This document shows, piece by piece, positions 59,701 through 64,000 of a stretch of 64,000 bases of DNA (within the stretch, counting starts at the first letter, position 1; the number at the start of each line of letters is the position of its first letter). The DNA lies in the NCBI RefSeq assembly GCF_003286085.1, contig NW_020825288.1, positions 13,082,001 through 13,146,000 on the forward strand, written 5' to 3'. The notes beneath the pieces were generated by a model, which was not told the DNA's origin, ran no database searches, and saw only the letters and a list, made by a program, of their open reading frames with translations. Source of the stretch: Drosophila persimilis. Taxonomy: Eukaryota; Arthropoda; Insecta; Diptera; Drosophilidae. Position numbers and translations under genes: made by a program.

Positions 59701-62700
59701 GACTACTCAACGGTGATCTGTTATAGGATAAACATTTCTTTTCAGCGAATAGCTGTCTTTTCCATCCATCTTTTGACTGCAATCCTTCCATTATTAAGGA
59801 GTTTCTTCCGATTCAAGCAGCCGTCGTCCAAGGAGCTTCCAATTTTCTTATAAATAAACTTCTCCATGGTTCATCTTCTACCCTATCTTGCCCTATCTTG
59901 CTTCATCTTCGTTTCGTTCTATTTATGGGAATATACGGCCCACGTGTGATCTGTGATTAATGATCATCGTTCATGATGACTGACCAAATTTGTATTTAAT
60001 TCTTGGCGCTCCGCACGACTCCACTCCAGCAGTCAAGCGACAATTAATTACGAAAAGCTCCAAATGGTTTTCCCCCATTAATTTATAGAGATATTCCCTG
60101 CCTCAGAGAGGGGGAAACTTTCCTGTTCGGAACGTGACAAAGTGTAAAAGTTGTTTTAGCTGCCTCGCGCCCCTCCACAGACATAACTCAACCAAGAAAT
60201 ACTTTTGTGATATTTGCAGGAAACTGGGACTGGATCTGGTGCCGCGCGAGGGTCCCCTGGCCGTGGATCCGCATGGCATTGGGATCGTCAAGCTGTACAA
60301 TGTCCACGTGAGCAGTGCGGACAATGCCAAGGCCTCGTCGGTGAGGAGTCTCTCTTGATTGATTGATAAGCCCCTGTGTGACCACTCACTCATCTAATCC
60401 TTTGCAGAGTCGCGGCACCTTGAGGCGAAAGACCCCACGGAAGATACTCACCCATCATTTGTACTTTTGCATGCGAGACTTTGGCCATCGCATCGGCGGC
60501 GATGATGCGGAGGTCTACTTCTTCCTCTACGACGGTAGCCGCATGCGGCCGCTGTCCGAACGATTTCTGGTCAAGATCTCCAGAGATGGTTTCTCCAATT
60601 ACATCGAAAAGTTGCACAGCAATTGCACGGTCTTTACGGATTTGGGTAAGAGGAAACGGGGAAGAGGGGAAAGAGAGAGAGGAATGACCCCTAATGATCT
60701 GTCTCTCTCGCTTTGAAGGTGCCGCCGATCTCAATGAGGATCTCCATTTGGTGGCCGTTGTGATGCGGGTGGGAAAGATCATTCAGTCGGACTCCATCAA
60801 GAAGATCGAGAAGAGTGGCAGCCACGGCACTGGGCCCACCTATCGTCGACCCTTTGGCGTGGGCGTCCTCTCCCTGGCGGACATTGCGCACTTTGACAGC
60901 AGTCTGGAGCAGGCCTCCCCCGCCTCCGAGGAGCGGGAGTACAACTTCAAGCTGTACCAGAGCGAGGAGAAGGACTTCCATCTGCTGCCAGAGCTGATGA
61001 TCAAGAAGTCCAGTGGCAAGTACTCCCCCATCCAGACGGGCAATCAGAGTACCCAGGGCATTGTGGTGTCCTTGAAGCTGTTGCACGGCGGACTGGGGCA
61101 GGCGCGCCAGGAGCAGCCGCTGCTCTTCCAGGGCTCTACTATCACACGGAAGATGGGATTCCCCGATGTCATTATGCCGGGCGATGTGCGCAACGATCTG
61201 TTCCTCTCGTTGGAGCGTGGGGAATTCGAGCGCGGCGGCAAGAACACGGGCAAGAACATCCTCGTGACGGTTGTGGTGCTGGATGTGGCGGGCAATGTGC
61301 TCACCGACTGCCTGTGGGGTGCCTCGGGGATGGACGCCCAGCCGCAGTACCGCTCGATGATTCTGTACCATCAGAATGCCCCCAGTTGGAACGAAATGCT
61401 GCGCCTGAGTGTGCCCATCGATAAGTTTGCCACCGCCCATGTGCGGTTCGAGTTCAGGCACTGCTCGACGCGGGACAAGACGGAGCCGAAGCTGTTTGCC
61501 TTCAGCTTTGCGCGGCTAATGGAGACGGGTGGCGCCACCCTGGGCGATGGCCAGCACGAGTTGTATGTGTACAAGTGCGAGGATCCCGCCAAGCTACAGG
61601 CCTCCAACTACCTGCGACTCCAGTGCCGCCCCAGAGACGCGCAGGCCAAGATGGACTGCGGGGGATGCTTCAGTCGCAGCTCCAAGGAAGTCTTTGTCCT
61701 GCGCTCGCTGCTCTGCTCCACGAAGCTAACACAGAACGCGGATCTGCTCTCGCTGCTTCAGTGGCGTGCGCATCCCGACACTATACAGGACTCGCTGACG
61801 GGAGTGCTGCGCCTGAACGACGAGGAGCTCGTGAAGTTCCTGCAGGACGTGCTCGACGCCCTGTTCGCCATGTTCTCCAACGAGGAGGGCAACAGCACCC
61901 AGCACTCGGGTCTGGTTTTCCACGTCCTCGTGAGCATCTTCAGTCTGCTGCAGAGCAACAAGTTCCAGCACTTTCGGCCCGTGATGAACGAGTACATCGA
62001 GAATCACTTTGCGGCCGCTCTCGTCTACAAGGGCCTCATCACGTCCGTGGAGCACATGGCCGTCTTTATGACCAAGGCAGAGCATCCGGACCCGTTCCAG
62101 AAGTGCTTCGGCTCGTTGGAGTACATCTTCAAGCTGCTGATCCAATCACGGCGTCTTTTCGCGCGCGCCACCGGCGGCCAGTACGAGGACTCGTTCCGCC
62201 GGGACCTCCATTCGCTGTTCACGGCCCTCAATGGGATGCTGGCGGTGCCCTCGTACGATGTCATCATACCCACACAAGAGGCGCTGCTTAACTCGACGGG
62301 CGTGGTCCTGGAACAGCTGAAGGACACGCTGCCAGCCCCAGAGCTGGGCATGCTGGCGCGGAATATGCTGGACGCGATACCGCGTGGTGCTCCAATACGT
62401 TTGATTCAGGCCAAGCTGCATGCGGTCAAGGATCTGGTGTCCGGCGAGCTTTTTCACGAAGATGGTAATCCTGGAAAACCTGAACCTATCGCAGTATATT
62501 TAATATCAAATTTGTATCATTGTTTAGATTCCCGCACTGTGGTGCTGTCGGTGGCCTGCAAGCACCTGCGCATGCATCTCAGTCGTCGCGATGAGCTGCG
62601 CCTGTGCGCCGAAATTCTCTCGGAGATTCTCAGCCAGCTGTTCGACCTGCAGCGCGAGCAGCGAGAGAAGGTCACCAACACACTGCAGCACGATCTGGAC

Positions 62701-64000
62701 TCGCTGTGCAAGAACATACTCGGCATACTGATACGCACCATCAGCATCATTATGGAGGGCTCCAATGCGGTGCTGCCGCAGCTGGTGTCCTGCCTGCTGG
62801 GGCTGCTGCAGCTGCTCGATGAGACGCACTACAAACGCTACTGGGACGAGCTCAGTCCCAACCACAAGGACCCGCGCGACCTCAAGGAGTTCCTCAGCAA
62901 GTCCCTGCTGGTGTACGAGGAGCTGCTTACCCAGGACTGGCACGTCTTCCCCAACGATTGGCTCGTGATGAAGCTGGCCGCCAACGATGTGCTACGCATG
63001 TCGCTCGAGGAGTTTGCCAAACCTCTGGTCTATCGCTTCCTCGGTGCCCAGGCCTTCGATTCGCAGCTGTGGTGGAGCTACTTCAGTCTCGCGGTCTCCT
63101 TCCTCACGCAACCGTCGCTGCAGCTGGAGCAGTACCGAGAGCCCAAGAGGCTCAAGATCCTCCACTCGCATGGGGATATGCGCGTCCTAATGGGCTTCCA
63201 GATCCTGAGCATGTGGTCGCAGTTGGGCGAACAGAAGCTCCACTTCATACCCTCGATGGTGGGGCCCTTTCTGGAGGTCACACTAGTGCCAGAGCCGGCA
63301 CTGAGAAAGGCAACCCTTTCGGTCTTTTACGACATGATGCAGTGCGAACAGGTGAGGGAGGAATAGAGTAAGTCCCTATTCAAAGAACGATTCTAACCAT
63401 CTGTTCCCAAGCAGGCGGCGCGCGGCTCCTTCCGCCTGGTGGAGAGCGAACTCATCGACAAATTGGATCTGTTGATCAGCGAGAACAAAGGCGACGACGA
63501 GTACAGGGAGCTCTTCAGTACCATGTAAGTTGTGGCACAGATTCCTCCTGGAATGTACATACATAAATGTCAATGTAAATGTCTGTAAATATATATATAA
63601 TTCACTTCACACTCGCATTGCAATCCGCCATCCATGACAAAAAAAGGGAACATCTCAGCTTGGTGTAAGTTTAAACCGCAAACCACCCTTTACGCCTATC
63701 TCTTTCTGTGATATTCTCTAGATGTTCCGATTCTAAAACTAATCTAAAACTAAAACTAATCCCTTGTTTAATCCCTTGCCAGCTTGCTGGAGAAAGTCCA
63801 AGTGGAGAATCCAAACTGGAAGGATGCCGGCATTGCGTTTATTGGCTCCGTCACACGACTCCTGGAGCGACTGCTCGACTATCGCAGTGTGATGCAGGGC
63901 GAGGAGAATCGCGACAAGCGCATGACCTGCACTGTGAACCTCTTGAACTTTTACAAAAACGAAATCAATCGCAAAGAGATGTATCTGAGGTGGGGATACC
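38619..64000 (+). CDS. spg: Sponge, DOCK3/DOCK4-type guanine nucleotide exchange factor (3' end outside)
   Basis: Activates Rac/Rap1 GTPases with ELMO; in flies it acts in cellularisation and eye and muscle development. Nine exons are visible: 38619-38652, 47910-48151, 48219-48367, 60220-60340, 60408-60645, 60719-62464, 62528-63351, 63415-63524 and 63783 to the edge. All phases agree, giving about 1227 residues so far. The first exon encodes only MWIPSNNKYGV, the start of an SH3 domain completed in exon 2 (FGLSLDVGDSVDIVEECTHWYRG). The DHR-1 (C2-like) domain lies at about residues 417-558 (RNDLFLSLERGEFERGGK, then VRFEFRHCSTRDK and ELYVYKCED). The catalytic DHR-2 domain is beyond the window. 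Close agreement with DOCK4 through STKLTQNADLLSLLQW and FHFRPVMNEYI-like blocks separates it from DOCK1/Mbc. Confidence 0.95.
41962..41990 (-). repeat. CCCCAA-type repeat, quadruplex-capable on the minus strand
   Basis: Four CCCCAAC-like units with one imperfect unit (CAACGCC). The minus strand presents four G-runs. Confidence 0.65.
44302..44373 (+). tRNA. Initiator tRNA-Met (CAT anticodon)
   Basis: The 72-nt gene starts AGCAGAGTGGCGCAGTGGAA and folds as a full cloverleaf. The acceptor stem AGCAGAG pairs with CTCTGCT. The anticodon loop is CCATAAC with anticodon CAT, between stems TGGGC/CCCAG-type. The T-arm loop reads AGGATCGAAACCT, with ATCGAAA in place of the usual TTCGA, diagnostic of eukaryotic initiator tRNA. 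An A/B box is evident (TGGCGCAGTGG and GGATCGAAACC). No intron; CCA is not encoded, as usual in eukaryotes. It sits in spg intron 1 on the same strand. Confidence 0.97.
44406..44415 (+). terminator. RNA polymerase III T-tract terminator of the tRNA-iMet gene
   Basis: Ten consecutive T, 32 bp after the mature 3' end, followed by further T-rich sequence. This is longer than the usual distance but adequate for Pol III termination. Confidence 0.75.
49804..52427 (-). CDS. Inx3: Innexin 3, gap-junction channel subunit
   Basis: Forms gap junctions, in flies often heteromeric with Innexin 2, in embryonic epithelia. Five exons on the minus strand: 52427-52265, 51042-50834, 50771-50311, 50226-50073 and 50004-49804. 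Phases agree and give 395 residues, the length of the known fly protein. The start is MAVFGMVSAVSGFIKIRYL. Four transmembrane segments are present (about residues 28-48, 110-130, 185-205 and 275-298). The innexin signature YYQWVPFVLF precedes TM2. Paired extracellular cysteines occur in both loops (loop 1 DPISCI; loop 2 LTKCTFRKFGPSG). The C-terminus GGKETET is preserved. The gene lies antisense inside an intron of spg, with a 1.2-kb first intron. Near-complete identity to D. melanogaster Inx3 leaves no doubt. Confidence 0.98.
53341..53369 (+). repeat. GGATT pentamer repeat
   Basis: About five GGATT units in tandem inside the spg intron. Confidence 0.8.
53730..53764 (+). repeat. (CA)n microsatellite
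   Basis: About seventeen uninterrupted CA units inside the large spg intron. Likely length-polymorphic. Confidence 0.9.
57157..57224 (+). repeat. CACCCTG heptamer minisatellite
   Basis: About nine tandem 7-bp units, mostly CACCCTG, with variants CACCGTG and TACCCTA near the left side. The last five units are identical, suggesting recent expansion. Confidence 0.9.
63659..63664 (+). other. Candidate 6-nt microexon of spg
   Basis: Within the intron 63525-63782, the hexamer CTTGGT is flanked by ATCTCAG on the left and GTAAGTTT on the right, both good splice signals. Inclusion would add two residues (Leu-Val) after the Ile codon and keep the frame, without any stop. Possibly an alternatively used microexon; otherwise a chance pair of splice-like sites. 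Confidence 0.3.

Larger units (their letters stand above)
48368..60219 (+). other. spg large intron (11.9 kb) hosting Inx3
   Basis: Apart from Inx3 on the opposite strand, no gene is supported. From 52428 to 60219 it is dense in simple repeats: CT runs (54790-54830, 57580-57605, 58300-58330), CA runs and a CACCCTG minisatellite. An AGGGTAT hairpin-type element lies around 53104-53330. Apparent long ORFs across these tracts are repeat artefacts. Confidence 0.6.

Noticed and set aside
60691-61461. Minus-strand ORF of 256 codons opposite spg
   Set aside because: Antisense shadow of the DHR-1 exon.
61575-62291. Plus-strand ORF of 238 codons in spg exon 6
   Set aside because: Alternative frame of the true DOCK reading frame; composition dominated by Arg, Ala and Gly from codon bias.

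Overview
This window is nuclear DNA of a Drosophila-type fly. The evidence is the short phase-conserved introns with GT/AG ends, the very close matches of several proteins to known fly proteins (Fat facets, Innexin 3, PINCH/Steamer duck, Hrd1/Sip3), the abundant CA/GT, CT and ATAC microsatellites, and a typical insect initiator tRNA-Met. I recall several of these genes on Muller element E (3R of D. melanogaster). A species in or near the obscura group is plausible, but this is an inference I could not test.

Layout. (1) 1-5208, minus strand: the 5' part of fat facets (faf), a USP9X-type deubiquitinase; its catalytic domain lies beyond position 1. (2) 7888-9106, plus: a six-exon JAMP gene. (3) 9807-12109, minus: sip3, the Hrd1 E3 ligase of ER-associated degradation. 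(4) 13376-15953, plus: dipeptidyl peptidase III. (5) 16528-18026, plus: an MNS1-like coiled-coil axonemal protein. (6) 20527-22182, plus: Atg13. (7) 22183-31842: mostly gene-free DNA holding dispersed repeats, a decayed LDL-receptor-related gene fragment, one possible small membrane-protein ORF, and the stck 5' region. (8) 31843-33118, plus: stck (five LIM domains). (9) 33467-35790, minus: a MYND plus double-Tudor protein, convergent with stck. (10) 38619 to the right edge, plus: sponge (spg), a DOCK3/4-type Rac/Rap GEF with introns of 9.3 and 11.9 kb. The first intron carries a tRNA-iMet gene and the other carries Inx3 on the opposite strand.

The main find is a family of AT-rich dispersed repeats. 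Their ends read CAGTGTGACCGCGGATTTA as an inverted pair and carry exact or near-exact copies of the Drosophila core-promoter Motif 1 (YGGTCACACTR). Next to these lie clusters of GGTATATTT, resembling core-promoter Motif 6. Copies sit directly upstream of JAMP, sip3, DppIII, Atg13, stck, the MYND-Tudor gene and spg, usually with a Motif 1 end facing the gene. Two divergent gene pairs (sip3/DppIII and MYND-Tudor/spg) have such a repeat spanning the space between them with Motif 1 ends pointing both ways. This suggests a mobile or formerly mobile element that supplies housekeeping-type core promoters.

Several genes share themes of protein quality control: ER-associated degradation (JAMP, Sip3), deubiquitination (Faf), peptide turnover (DppIII) and autophagy (Atg13). 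They are separately transcribed and I infer no operon-like linkage.
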